Assembly (NCBI RefSeq): GCF_023823125.1
Contig: NZ_CP090949.1
Coordinates: 2,132,001 to 2,196,000 of the forward strand
From: Erythrobacter aurantius
Lineage (GTDB): Bacteria > Pseudomonadota > Alphaproteobacteria > Sphingomonadales > Sphingomonadaceae
Direction of reading: 5' to 3'
DNA: 64,000 bases
Shown here in pieces: positions 53,715 to 62,492 of the stretch (the first letter of the stretch is position 1; the number at the start of each line of letters is the position of its first letter). The notes under the pieces were generated by a model. That model was not told where the DNA came from and did no database searches. It saw only the letters and a list, made by a program, of their open reading frames with translations. The position numbers and the translations under genes are program-made.

Positions 53715-54442
53715 GCGCGATCCGCATTGCCATGTGGTCTGGCCCGCGCAACATCTCCACCGCGATGATGCGAAGCTTTGGCTCGCGCCCCGACTGCTCC
53801 GTCAGCGACGAACCTTTCTACGGTGCTTTCCTGAAGCACAGCGGCGAACCGCATCCGATGGCCGCGGAAACGATTGCCGATATGGATTGCGACTGGGACA
53901 GCGTGCTGGCTACCCAGTCCGGCCAAGTGCCGGAAGGAAAGCCGATCTGGTACCAAAAGCATATGCCGCACCACATGGTCGGCCATGTGGATATTGGCGA
54001 CATGCCGGATCACATCCACGCATTCCTGATCCGCGCGCCTGATCGAGTGGTGGCGAGCTATCGCAACAAGAACGAACTGCGTGAACCCGAAGCGCTCGGC
54101 TTTGCTCAGGTGCGGGCATACTTCGAACGTGAGGCGGACCGGATCGGCAAGGCTCCGCCGGTGGTCGATTCTGATGTGATCCTCGCCAATCCCGAAGCCG
54201 TGATGACAAAGCTTTGCGGCGCGTTGGGGATTGCGTGGGACGCAGCCATGCTCCGCTGGACCACAGGGCCGCACCCGACGGACGGCATTTGGGGAGCGCA
54301 TTGGTATGACAAGGTGAATGCCTCCACGGGGTTCGGATCACCGCCGGGAGGCCTCCCCGAACTCGACGGGGAGTATCGGAAAACGGCTGATGCGTGCCGG
54401 AGGGACTATGACTTCATGCGCCAGCATGCGATTGAGGCTTAA
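53711..54442 (+). CDS. sulfotransferase-like P-loop protein coupled to aminotransferase
   Basis: A 243-residue protein opening IRIAMWSGPRNISTAMMRSF, a phosphate-binding loop of the sulfotransferase/P-loop type, then DEPFYGAFLKHS and AFLIRAPDRVVASYRNK, which match sulfotransferase 5' and 3' binding segments. ATG overlaps the aminotransferase stop (ATGA). Plant and bacterial proteins exist in which this kind of P-loop domain is fused to a class IV aminotransferase, so the two products probably act together, but the reaction is unknown. Confidence 0.78.
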   Translation: MSAIRIAMWSGPRNISTAMMRSFGSRPDCSVSDEPFYGAFLKHSGEPHPMAAETIADMDCDWDSVLATQSGQVPEGKPIWYQKHMPHHMVGHVDIGDMPDHIHAFLIRAPDRVVASYRNKNELREPEALGFAQVRAYFEREADRIGKAPPVVDSDVILANPEAVMTKLCGALGIAWDAAMLRWTTGPHPTDGIWGAHWYDKVNASTGFGSPPGGLPELDGEYRKTADACRRDYDFMRQHAIEA

Positions 54443-54490
54443 CGATACCCGCTCACCTGCAATTCAGACCAACTGACGGATAATGCCGCC

Positions 54491-55540
54491 ATGCTGATCA
54501 AAAACCTGTTCCCCCTTGCACTCGGACTCGCCTTAGCCGGCACCGGTGCGGTCGTGATGCCGGCACCGACCCAAGCACAGGCGAGCCCGACAGACGGGAT
54601 CGATTTTGACGCATACATGGAATTGCTCAAAGCGCGGGCGCGCGCCGAAGGTGTAAGCGAGGCAACGATCAAGCGGATGACTGCGGGGCTGACCCCGAAT
54701 GACCGGGTGATCCGGCTTGACCGGGGGCAGCCTGGCCAACCCACTTCGCGCGGTTATCCCGCTCTGGCGCCGTATATCCGTACCCACGTCAACCCACAGC
54801 GCATAGCCGGCGGGCAGAGCGTGTATCGTGGCAACAGCGGCCTCTTGCGCGCTATCGAGAACGAATACGGCGTTCCGGGCGAGATCATCGTCGCGATCTT
54901 CGGGCATGAGACGAGCTATGGCCGGATTCGCGGCGATTTCGACTTGTCCCGCAGCCTCGCAACGCTCGCTTGGGAAGGTCGGCGCCGCGATCTGTTTGCA
55001 GGGGAATGGATCGCGCTGATGAAGGTGGCGGACAAGGGCTATTCGCGTCAGGAACTTGTTGGCAGCTATGCGGGAGCATTCGGCAATCCGCAGTTCCTTC
55101 CTTCGGTATATCTGCGGCTTGCCACCGATGGGGATGGAGACGGCAGAGCCAACATCTTCAGCAATCGCGCTGACACCTTCGCATCAATCGCCAACTATTT
55201 CCGCGATGCGGGCTGGCGCAAAGGGCAGCCTTGGGGAGTAAGAGCCGCAGTGCCCGGCGGCTTTGATGTGGACGCATACAAGACCAAGTTAGTCGGCCCG
55301 GTGTGTCCAAGGGTTCACGAGCGGCACAGCCAGTGGAAGACTGTGGCGGAATGGCGCGCGCTAGGGGTGCAGCCGCAACGCTTTTTGCCTGATGATACTC
55401 TGGTGTCGCTGTTCCAGCCTGATGGTCCAGGTGAGCCGGCGTGGCTGTTGACCGGGAATTACCGCGTGATCCTCGAGTACAACTGCTCCAACTATTACGC
55501 GATGAGCGTCGGGCTTCTGGCTGACGAAATCGTGAACTAA
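54491..55540 (+). CDS. MltB-family lytic murein transglycosylase
   Basis: Exported enzyme of 349 residues that cleaves peptidoglycan glycan strands to 1,6-anhydro ends. A signal peptide (about 1-30, PTQAQA) precedes the catalytic domain with the acid/base glutamate E140 in FGHETSYGR. Further family segments are RRDLFAGEW, LVGSYAGAFGNPQFLPSVYLR and SIANYFRDAGWRKG. Start ATG 54491 with GGATAA eight bases upstream. dacC follows after 49 bases, fitting a wall-turnover role. Confidence 0.9.
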   Translation: MLIKNLFPLALGLALAGTGAVVMPAPTQAQASPTDGIDFDAYMELLKARARAEGVSEATIKRMTAGLTPNDRVIRLDRGQPGQPTSRGYPALAPYIRTHVNPQRIAGGQSVYRGNSGLLRAIENEYGVPGEIIVAIFGHETSYGRIRGDFDLSRSLATLAWEGRRRDLFAGEWIALMKVADKGYSRQELVGSYAGAFGNPQFLPSVYLRLATDGDGDGRANIFSNRADTFASIANYFRDAGWRKGQPWGVRAAVPGGFDVDAYKTKLVGPVCPRVHERHSQWKTVAEWRALGVQPQRFLPDDTLVSLFQPDGPGEPAWLLTGNYRVILEYNCSNYYAMSVGLLADEIVN

Positions 55541-55589
55541 GCGGGCTCACACCCTCGCAACTTGGGCATCCCGCGCGTATAGCGCTGCT

Positions 55590-56747
55590 GTGTTTAAGCG
55601 ACTTTCAAAATGGCTGGCGTTGGCGAGTGCCCTGCTGCTTGCAGCGACGACGCAGGCGCAACCTGCGGCAGTGCCGCCTCCCGAAGATGAAGTTCCCATC
55701 GCGCTTCTTGTCGACCTGACCAGCGGGCAGGTGCTGCATCAGCGCAATGCCGACAGGCGCTTTGTTCCTGCCTCGATCACCAAGGTGATGACCCTGTTTC
55801 GCGCCTTCGAGCTGATCGCCGCGGGCAAACTCGTTCCGGCTCAGACATTTACGATGCGTGACGAGACTTGGCGCGAATGGAGCGGCGAAGGCTCGACCAT
55901 GTGGATCGGCGAGGGTGAGCCGGTTTCGGTGCACGATATGCTCACAGGTATCGCCAACGTCTCCGCAAATGATGCTGCGGCTGCATTGGCGGAAGGGCAG
56001 GCAGGTTCGGTTGATGCCTGGGTAGCGGCAATGAATGAAGAGGCCCGCAGGCTGGGGATGACCCAAAGCCACTTCGGGACTCCAAACGGCTGGCCGGACG
56101 AAGGAAGAACCTTCACCACGGCGCACGATCTGGTGAAACTGGCCAGAGCCATGATCACGAGGCACCCGGAACTCTACGCCCGATACATCGGAAAGCGGGG
56201 CTTTCGCTTTAACGGCATCGAACAGTCGAACCATGATCCCTTGATCGGCCGGACGCAGGGTGCGGACGGGATCAAGACCGGCTACACCAATGAAGCAGGG
56301 TTTGGATATCTGGGAAGCGTAGAACGCGACGGTCAGCGCCTTGTCCTCGTAGTAGCCGGAGTGGAACGCAGCGGTACGCGCGCCCGGGCTGCACGCAACT
56401 ACATCGAATGGGGTTTCAGCGCGTTCGAGCGGCGCCGGGTGTTCGGCGAACAGCAGGTGATTGGCGAGGCCCGCGTGCAAGGTGGCGACGCACGCCGTGT
56501 AGGACTGCGGACCGATCGGACCGTCTACGTCAATGTCCCCCGGGGTACGTCTGGCGAACTCAGCATGTCAATCTCTTATGACGGCCCGCTTCGCGCTCCC
56601 TTTTCCGCCGGTGACAGGGTGGCTACGCTGGTGATCGAGGTTCGGGGAATGGAGCCAGCACGGGTTCCCCTGCTCGCGACAGACAATGTTGAAAAGGCCG
56701 GGGTATTCGCCCGGATGCTCAACGGCATTGCGGGATGGTTTTCATGA
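55590..56747 (+). CDS. dacC: D-alanyl-D-alanine carboxypeptidase (PBP5/6 family)
   Basis: Penicillin-binding protein that trims pentapeptides in the wall. Signal peptide about 1-24 (TQAQP). Active-site motifs: SxxK S62-K65 (ASITKV), SxN S125-N127 (VSAND), KTG K229-G231 (DGIKTGYT). The C-terminal domain (about 280-370) is the beta-rich PBP5 extension, ending in a hydrophobic, amphipathic tail (FARMLNGIAGWFS) that may anchor it to the membrane. The start is GTG 55590. Its stop overlaps tmk by four bases. Confidence 0.93.
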   Translation: MFKRLSKWLALASALLLAATTQAQPAAVPPPEDEVPIALLVDLTSGQVLHQRNADRRFVPASITKVMTLFRAFELIAAGKLVPAQTFTMRDETWREWSGEGSTMWIGEGEPVSVHDMLTGIANVSANDAAAALAEGQAGSVDAWVAAMNEEARRLGMTQSHFGTPNGWPDEGRTFTTAHDLVKLARAMITRHPELYARYIGKRGFRFNGIEQSNHDPLIGRTQGADGIKTGYTNEAGFGYLGSVERDGQRLVLVVAGVERSGTRARAARNYIEWGFSAFERRRVFGEQQVIGEARVQGGDARRVGLRTDRTVYVNVPRGTSGELSMSISYDGPLRAPFSAGDRVATLVIEVRGMEPARVPLLATDNVEKAGVFARMLNGIAGWFS

Positions 56748-57388
56748 CCGGCACCGGAACAGGACGCTTTATCGCCTTTGAAGGTGGCGAGGGTACGGGC
56801 AAATCCACTCAGGCACGGTTGCTCGCAGATGCGCTCCGCAAGATCGGCAAGAGTGTCACCGTAACCCGCGAGCCAGGAGGCACTGAAGGGGCCGAAGCGA
56901 TCCGGAACCTGTTGTTGCACCCACCAGGCGAAGGTTGGGGGCCGCAGGCCGAGGCCTTGCTGTTTGCAGCGGCGCGCTCCGATCATGTCTTGCGCCTGAT
57001 CCGGCCAGCGCTCGCATCCGGCACATGGGTGATAAGCGATCGTTTCGTCGATTCCAGTCGAGCCTATCAGGGCGGGGCAGGGGGGCTGGGCGATGCCGCA
57101 ATCTGCGAATTGCACAAATTCGGTAGCGACGGTTTGCGCCCTGACTTGACGATCCTGCTCGAGGTCGATCCCGAACGCGTCGAACAACGACTGATTGCGC
57201 GTGATGGCGATAAAAGCGATGCTATCGGCGGCCGCAGCCCCGAATATCACGCGGCCGTTGCGCGCAGCTTTCGCGACCTTGCAGAGGCTGATCCTGATGG
57301 TTTCAGGATAGTCGATGGAACAGGGGAACCTGAACAGGTGCATGAACGGGTTCTCGCCGCGCTCACCCGCTTTATCGGTGAGGGCTGA
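56744..57388 (+). CDS. tmk: thymidylate kinase
   Basis: Phosphorylates dTMP to dTDP for DNA synthesis. The P-loop is GGEGTGKST (14-22), followed by TREPGGTEGAE, DRFVDSSRAYQGG (the DR[YFH] motif) and the LID region near 145. Length 214. ATG 56744 overlaps the dacC stop (ATGA); an ATG three codons earlier is also in frame. It leads directly into holB, a pairing common in bacteria. Confidence 0.96.
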   Translation: MTGTGTGRFIAFEGGEGTGKSTQARLLADALRKIGKSVTVTREPGGTEGAEAIRNLLLHPPGEGWGPQAEALLFAAARSDHVLRLIRPALASGTWVISDRFVDSSRAYQGGAGGLGDAAICELHKFGSDGLRPDLTILLEVDPERVEQRLIARDGDKSDAIGGRSPEYHAAVARSFRDLAEADPDGFRIVDGTGEPEQVHERVLAALTRFIGEG

Positions 57389-57396
57389 CACCGATC

Positions 57397-58359
57397 ATGG
57401 ACATTCGCTGGCCCAACCACAAGGAAGCATGGCGCCAATGGCGGACGGCAATGAGCGGCACCCGGATGCATCACGGTTGGCTGCTTGCGGGCAAGAGCGG
57501 CCTTGGCAAATATGACTTTGCGTTGGCGGCCGCACGCGAACTTGTCGCCGAAGCCGGAGTTGCACAGCCGGCTGGTGAACATCCTGACATTCTCACCGTC
57601 ACCTACGGACCCAAGGACAAGAAGGCGGCAGCTGCGGCGGCTGAAGGCAAGCCGTTCGAACTTGCTCGCAGCATCAGGGTTGATCAAATTCGCGAAATGC
57701 AGCGCCGTCTTACTGTACGCCCGACTTTGGGATCGCGCCGCGTCGTCATCATCCATCCGGCGGATGACATGGAGGTCAATTCGGCCAATGCGCTGCTCAA
57801 GAGCCTCGAGGAGCCACCGGCCGGCACATTCTTCATGCTGGTTACGCATAGGCCCGCCCGGCTTTTGCCGACTATCCGCTCGCGCTGCCGTATCCTGCGG
57901 TTCCCGACACTTACTGACCGGCAACTTGAGGAAATGCTCGAGACATCCGGACATGGCGGTAACCTGCAAACAGCCATCCGCGCGGCGGAAGGTTCATATG
58001 GCGCGGCCTTGCGGTTTTCAGGCCAAGATCTTGGGCCCGTGGCCGAGCAGATCAACGCGCTGCTCAGCGATGGTGATGCGCGGCTTGGCGGGCGGGCAAG
58101 TCTTGCACAGGCAATCGGTCCTCGCGCTGACCGAGACCGTTTGCAGGCGGTGATGGAGCTTGCGCAGGCGATCATCGCGGAGAAGGTGCGCAGCGCGTCC
58201 AATTCGGTTCATCGCGCACGCCTGATCGAAGCGCATGTTGAGATGGTCGCCCTTGCGGCACAGGCGCCGACGTATAATTTCGACACCGGCCTGCTCGCGC
58301 TTGAAATCGGGAGCTTGCTCACGCGCGCTGCCCCGGCTAGCGAGCAGGCCCATGGCTGA
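57397..58359 (+). CDS. holB: DNA polymerase III subunit delta prime
   Basis: Clamp-loader subunit, 320 residues. The AAA+ fold is recognisable, with a degenerate P-loop GKSGLGKYD (32-40), so it likely does not hydrolyse ATP, as for other delta-prime proteins. It also has HPADDMEVNSANALLKSLEEPPAGTF in two stretches and the sensor-1-region SRC motif in TIRSRCRILRF. The four cysteines of the zinc module seen in E. coli delta prime are absent (the region near 55-70 reads AGEHPDILTVTYG). It lies between tmk and metG, overlapping metG by eight bases. Confidence 0.93.
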   Translation: MDIRWPNHKEAWRQWRTAMSGTRMHHGWLLAGKSGLGKYDFALAAARELVAEAGVAQPAGEHPDILTVTYGPKDKKAAAAAAEGKPFELARSIRVDQIREMQRRLTVRPTLGSRRVVIIHPADDMEVNSANALLKSLEEPPAGTFFMLVTHRPARLLPTIRSRCRILRFPTLTDRQLEEMLETSGHGGNLQTAIRAAEGSYGAALRFSGQDLGPVAEQINALLSDGDARLGGRASLAQAIGPRADRDRLQAVMELAQAIIAEKVRSASNSVHRARLIEAHVEMVALAAQAPTYNFDTGLLALEIGSLLTRAAPASEQAHG

Positions 58360-59929
58360 ACCCGAAAACTCCCCCTACTATATCACAACCGCAATCAATT
58401 ACCCCAATGGCAAGCCGCATATCGGCCACGCCTATGAAGGGATTGCCGCGGATGTGATCGCCCGTTTCCAGCGCCTGCGCGGTCGCCGTGTGCGGTTCCA
58501 GACTGGGACAGACGAACACGGCCTCAAAATGGCGCGCAAGGCCGAAGAACAGGGCCGCACACCGCGTGATCTTGCCGACGAAATGTCGGGCTATTTCCAG
58601 CTGATGGATGAAAAGCTCAATATTTCCTATGATCGCTTCATCCGCACCGTCGAAGACGATCATCACCGCGCCAGCCAGGCCCTTTGGCAGCGGATTGAAG
58701 CGGCTGGGGATCTCTACCTTGACCGTTACGAAGGTTGGTATTCCGTTCGCGACGAAGCCTATTACGACGAAAGCGAGCTGGTCGAAGGCGAGGGCGGCGA
58801 AAAGCTCTCGCCGCAAGGCACTCCGGTGGAATGGACGGTCGAGGAAAGCTGGTTCTTCCGGCTGTCGAAATATCAGGAGCCACTGCTTGAACTGCTGAGG
58901 AGCCCAGGCTTTCTCGAACCGGCGAGCCGCCGCAATGAGATGATCGCCTTTGTCGAGCAGGGTTTGCGTGATCTTTCCGTCAGCCGCACCAGCTTTGACT
59001 GGGGGGTGAAGGTTCCCGGTTCAGGCAATCACGTAATGTATGTCTGGGTCGACGCGCTCACCAACTATCTTACCGGCCTCGGTTTCCCGGACGACACACC
59101 CGAAATGGCCGAATTCTGGCCCGCGAGCCTGCATTTGATCGGCAAGGACATCGTGCGCTTCCACACGATTTACTGGCCGGCGTTCCTGATGAGCGCGAAA
59201 CTCCCCGTTCCCAAGGCGGTGTTTGGTCACGGGTTTCTGCTCAATCGCGGCCTGAAGGAATCGAAATCTCTGGGCAACGTCACCGATCCCATCGGCCTGG
59301 CTGAGACGTTCGGGGTCGATCCCTTGCGCTATTTCCTCATCCGCGAAGTCGCTTTCGGAAAAGATGGCAGCTATTCGCCAGAGGCTATCGTGGAACGCTC
59401 CAATGGCGAATTGGGCAATGCGTTCGGCAACCTTGCCCAGCGCACCTTGGGCTTTATCGCCAAGAACCTTGATGGCCATCTGCCCGCAATTCATGGCCAC
59501 ACTGATGCCGATAAGACCCTGTTCGAGACGGTGGGCCGCGCGGTGTCCAAAGAATTGCCCGACGCATTCGAGGCCTTGGCGCTGCAACAGGCGGTAGAGG
59601 CCTGGTTGCAAGCGGTATTTGCGTGCAACGCCTATATCGATTCAGAAGCGCCGTGGGCTTTGCGCAAGACCAATCCTGAGCGGATGGAAACGGTTCTGGC
59701 GACGCTTTACATCTGCATTGCACAGCTCGCCGTCGCGATCCTGCCCGTCATTCCCGAAAGCTCGGAAAAGCTGCTCGATCTGATGGGCATTCCGGGCGCG
59801 AACCGCAGCTATTCCGGTATTGGCGAGCATTGGTATTCGCCGCTGGCTGAGGGCGGGTTCCGGATCGACAAGCCGACGCCGCTGTTCCCGCGCCTCGAAC
59901 TTCCCGCAGCGGAGGAGGAGAGCGCCTGA
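58352..59929 (+). CDS. metG: methionyl-tRNA synthetase
   Basis: Charges tRNA-Met. Class I motifs: PHIGHAYEG (HIGH) and KESKSLGN (KMSKS). The connective domain reads EAYYDESELVEGEGGEK and lacks the zinc-knuckle cysteines, and there is no C-terminal EMAP/tRNA-binding domain, so it is the short zinc-free type, 525 residues. ATG 58352 (MAEPENSPYYITTAINYPNG) overlaps the holB stop by eight bases. tatD follows in overlapping frame. Confidence 0.96.
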   Translation: MAEPENSPYYITTAINYPNGKPHIGHAYEGIAADVIARFQRLRGRRVRFQTGTDEHGLKMARKAEEQGRTPRDLADEMSGYFQLMDEKLNISYDRFIRTVEDDHHRASQALWQRIEAAGDLYLDRYEGWYSVRDEAYYDESELVEGEGGEKLSPQGTPVEWTVEESWFFRLSKYQEPLLELLRSPGFLEPASRRNEMIAFVEQGLRDLSVSRTSFDWGVKVPGSGNHVMYVWVDALTNYLTGLGFPDDTPEMAEFWPASLHLIGKDIVRFHTIYWPAFLMSAKLPVPKAVFGHGFLLNRGLKESKSLGNVTDPIGLAETFGVDPLRYFLIREVAFGKDGSYSPEAIVERSNGELGNAFGNLAQRTLGFIAKNLDGHLPAIHGHTDADKTLFETVGRAVSKELPDAFEALALQQAVEAWLQAVFACNAYIDSEAPWALRKTNPERMETVLATLYICIAQLAVAILPVIPESSEKLLDLMGIPGANRSYSGIGEHWYSPLAEGGFRIDKPTPLFPRLELPAAEEESA

Positions 59930-60705
59930 TGCTGGTGGATAGCCACTGCCATCTCGAGTACAAAGGGCTGGTCGAGGATCAGGCCGGAGTGCTTTCGCGG
60001 GCACGTGACGCAGGGGTAGGGGCGTTCCTGAACATCTCGACCCGGCAGAGCGAATGGGAACAGGTCGTCGCGACCGCCAATCGCGAACCGGATGTTTTCG
60101 CCAGCGTCGGCATCCACCCGCACGAAGCCGACAAACACGCCGATCTTGGCCGAAGCGTGCTGTTGGCAGCAACGGAGAATCCCAAGGTCATCGGCATCGG
60201 GGAAACCGGTCTCGATTACTATTACGAACATTCCGACAGGCAGACGCAAGCCGGCCTTTTCCGGATGCACATCGACGTCGCTCGTGAAACCGGATTGCCC
60301 GTCATCATTCACACCCGCGACGCGGAACAGGACACGCTCGAAATCCTTGAGGACGAATTGGGGAGGGGCGCTTTCCCCGCTCTGATCCATTGCTTTACCG
60401 CATCTTCGGAATTCGGTCGCAAGGTCTTGGAAATGGGCCTGACGGTCTCGCTTTCGGGTATCGTAACTTTCAAGAATGCCAAGGACTTGCAAGCGACAGC
60501 TCGCGAAGTGCCCGAAGATCGCTTGCTGGTGGAAACGGACAGCCCGTTTCTTGCTCCAGTGCCAAATCGCGGGAAGGTATGCGAACCAGCGTTCGTTGCC
60601 GATACTGCGCGTTTCGTCGCCGAACTGCGCGAAACGGAGCTGGATCGTCTTGCCGAGCAGACCACGGCGAATTTCGCCAGACTTTTTAGCAAGGTTACCT
60701 TGTGA
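59929..60705 (+). CDS. tatD: TatD family 3'-5' exonuclease/metallohydrolase
   Basis: TatD-type TIM-barrel hydrolase of 258 residues acting as a magnesium-dependent DNase. Metal-site residues: VDSHCHL (H6, H8), IGETGLDYYYE, VIIHTRDAEQD, HCFTASSEF and ETDSPFLAPVPNRG. The order metG-tatD-MBL is conserved among alphaproteobacteria. The start overlaps metG (TGATG), and its stop overlaps the next GTG start (GTGA). Confidence 0.94.
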   Translation: MLVDSHCHLEYKGLVEDQAGVLSRARDAGVGAFLNISTRQSEWEQVVATANREPDVFASVGIHPHEADKHADLGRSVLLAATENPKVIGIGETGLDYYYEHSDRQTQAGLFRMHIDVARETGLPVIIHTRDAEQDTLEILEDELGRGAFPALIHCFTASSEFGRKVLEMGLTVSLSGIVTFKNAKDLQATAREVPEDRLLVETDSPFLAPVPNRGKVCEPAFVADTARFVAELRETELDRLAEQTTANFARLFSKVTL

Positions 60706-61484
60706 AGCTGATCATGCTCGGATCGGGGACGTCCACCGGCGTCCCGCGCATCGGAGGGCCCGATGGCCTGGGCGATTGGGGGGATTGCGACCCTTCGGAG
60801 CCGCGCAACCGCCGGACACGGGTATCGATCATCGTCGAAAGTGACGAAGGATCGCGGCTGCTGATCGACACGTCATCCGATTGTCGTGCGCAGCTGCTCG
60901 CCAATCGGATCAACCGTATCGACGGCGTTTTCTGGACGCATGATCATGCGGATCACTGCCACGGGATCGATGATCTTCGTGTCCTGCGCTATGGGCGGGG
61001 CGGGCCAATTCCCGGCTTCGCATCGACTGAGACCGTAAGGCGGCTGCGCCAGCGGTTCGGCTATGTCTTTGCCGGCCAGGATGGCTACCCGACCATATGC
61101 ACGATCGACACGCTGGATCGGCTGAAGATTGTTGCCGGTTTCTCGGTGGAATGGTGCCAGATGGAGCATGGCAGCGGAGAAACGACGGGATACCGGTTCG
61201 AAGCAGATGGCAAGTCCATTGCCTATGCAACCGATTTCAGTGCTATTTCTGAGGATATGATCGACCTGTTTGACGGCGTCGATATCCTCGTAAGCGATTG
61301 CTTGCGCCGGGAGCCGCATCCGACCCATGCGCATCTTGCCATGGCAATTGAGTTGGCAGAGCGTTCTGGCGCGCAGCGGCTTGTGCTAAGCCATCTCGAC
61401 AAGAGCATGGATTACCGGACGCTGGAGCGCGAGGTTCCAGATTTTGTGACCGTTGGTTTTGATGGGCTGGAGATGGTGGCGTGA
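60702..61484 (+). CDS. MBL-fold metallohydrolase (PhnP/RNase Z-like)
   Basis: A 260-residue cytoplasmic MBL-fold enzyme of the PhnP/YycJ-like type. Metal residues H80, H82, D84, H85 in FWTHDHADHCHG, then CQMEHGSGETTGYRF and SHLDKSMDYRTL at the C-terminus. Substrate may be a cyclic phosphodiester or nucleic acid end. GTG 60702 overlaps the tatD stop. The neighbourhood tatD-MBL is common in the order and supports a nucleic-acid-linked role. Confidence 0.9.
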   Translation: MKLIMLGSGTSTGVPRIGGPDGLGDWGDCDPSEPRNRRTRVSIIVESDEGSRLLIDTSSDCRAQLLANRINRIDGVFWTHDHADHCHGIDDLRVLRYGRGGPIPGFASTETVRRLRQRFGYVFAGQDGYPTICTIDTLDRLKIVAGFSVEWCQMEHGSGETTGYRFEADGKSIAYATDFSAISEDMIDLFDGVDILVSDCLRREPHPTHAHLAMAIELAERSGAQRLVLSHLDKSMDYRTLEREVPDFVTVGFDGLEMVA

Positions 61485-61663
61485 ACGAAGGTTCGTTGAT
61501 CTCGATTGTGGCGCTGCTTGGTTGGTTGATCCTTGCCGGTAGCGCATTGGCAAGTTTTCGGCTCGGTTGGAGCAAGATTTTGCAATTGGCGCTTGTGTGG
61601 CTTGCGATTTTTGCCGGCTTGTTCGTTGCTGCGGACTTGCTTGGGGCGAGGTTGCCGACCTGA
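61481..61663 (+). CDS. small two-helix membrane protein
   Basis: A 60-residue protein with two hydrophobic helices (about 6-26 and 33-54) joined by a short basic turn (RLGWSK). The GTG start overlaps the MBL gene stop (GTGA), so it is translated with that operon. No family recognised with certainty; similar small proteins occur at this position in related genomes, as far as I recall. Confidence 0.65.
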   Translation: MNEGSLISIVALLGWLILAGSALASFRLGWSKILQLALVWLAIFAGLFVAADLLGARLPT

Positions 61664-61673
61664 GGCGCTCTAG

Positions 61674-61708
61674 CTGATATTTAACATAAGATATATTATC
61701 ATTCTATC
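61674..61708. promoter_or_regulatory. AT-rich leader directly before mazG
   Basis: About 35 bases that are almost all A/T, containing TTTAACATAAGATATATTAT and ending right at the mazG ATG. A -10-like TATATT/TATTAT lies about 12 bases before the ATG, there is no Shine-Dalgarno sequence, and no good -35 is visible. The 12-mer TATATTATCATT also occurs at 20313-20324. Confidence 0.45.
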
Positions 61709-62491
61709 ATGGCGCAGAACCCGGAAACTCCCCCTATCGACCGCCTGCTGGCAATCATGGCGCGTTTGCGTGATCCAGAACATGGCTGCGAATGGGACCT
61801 GGCGCAGTCATTTGAAACCATCGCGCCTTACACCATCGAAGAAGCCTACGAAGTCTCCGATGCGATCGAACGCTGTGACATGGACGAATTGCGCAGCGAA
61901 CTCGGCGATCTGCTGCTTCAAGTCGTTTTTCACGCACGCATGGCTGAGGAAGCCGGCCATTTCACCTTTGATGATGTCGCAACCGCAATCAGCGACAAGA
62001 TGCAGACCCGCCATCCGCACATTTTTGGCGATCAAGACGGTGTGATGGACAGCAAACGCTGGGAAGACCTTAAAGCAGCCGAACGTGAGCAATCGGGTTC
62101 CACCAGCGCCATGGACGGCGTCGCTTCCGCGCTTCCGGCACTTTTGCGGTCAGAGAAGCTGCAAAAGCGCGCCGCCAGGGTCGGATTTGAGTGGCACGAT
62201 ATCAAAGGTCCAACCGATAAACTGCTGGAAGAATTGCAGGAACTCAACGAAGCCAGCGATGAGGAAAAGCTGCTGGAGGCAGGCGACGTGCTGTTTGTCG
62301 CGGTCAATATCATCCGCCGCTACGGGGTAGATGCCGAACAGGCTTTGAAGGCGTCAAATGCGAAATTCGAGCGCCGTTTTCGCGCAATGGAGGCGCTGGC
62401 AACGGCAGACGGACATCAGTTTGATCGCCTGTCGCTCGATCAGCAGGAAAGCTACTGGCAGCGGGTCAAGCAGGCTGAGAAACAGTCTTAA
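61709..62491 (+). CDS. mazG: nucleoside triphosphate pyrophosphohydrolase MazG
   Basis: All-alpha NTP pyrophosphohydrolase, which hydrolyses NTPs to NMPs and limits abnormal nucleotides. Two MazG domains in tandem in 260 residues: the first has CEWDLAQSFETIAPYTIEEAYE and DELRSELGDLLLQVVFHA; the second has LLEELQELNEAS and EAGDVLFVAVNIIRR. Both show the EExxE...ExxD metal pattern. No ribosome site precedes the ATG. It is convergent with hflX, with one base between them. Confidence 0.95.
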   Translation: MAQNPETPPIDRLLAIMARLRDPEHGCEWDLAQSFETIAPYTIEEAYEVSDAIERCDMDELRSELGDLLLQVVFHARMAEEAGHFTFDDVATAISDKMQTRHPHIFGDQDGVMDSKRWEDLKAAEREQSGSTSAMDGVASALPALLRSEKLQKRAARVGFEWHDIKGPTDKLLEELQELNEASDEEKLLEAGDVLFVAVNIIRRYGVDAEQALKASNAKFERRFRAMEALATADGHQFDRLSLDQQESYWQRVKQAEKQS

Positions 62492-62492
62492 G

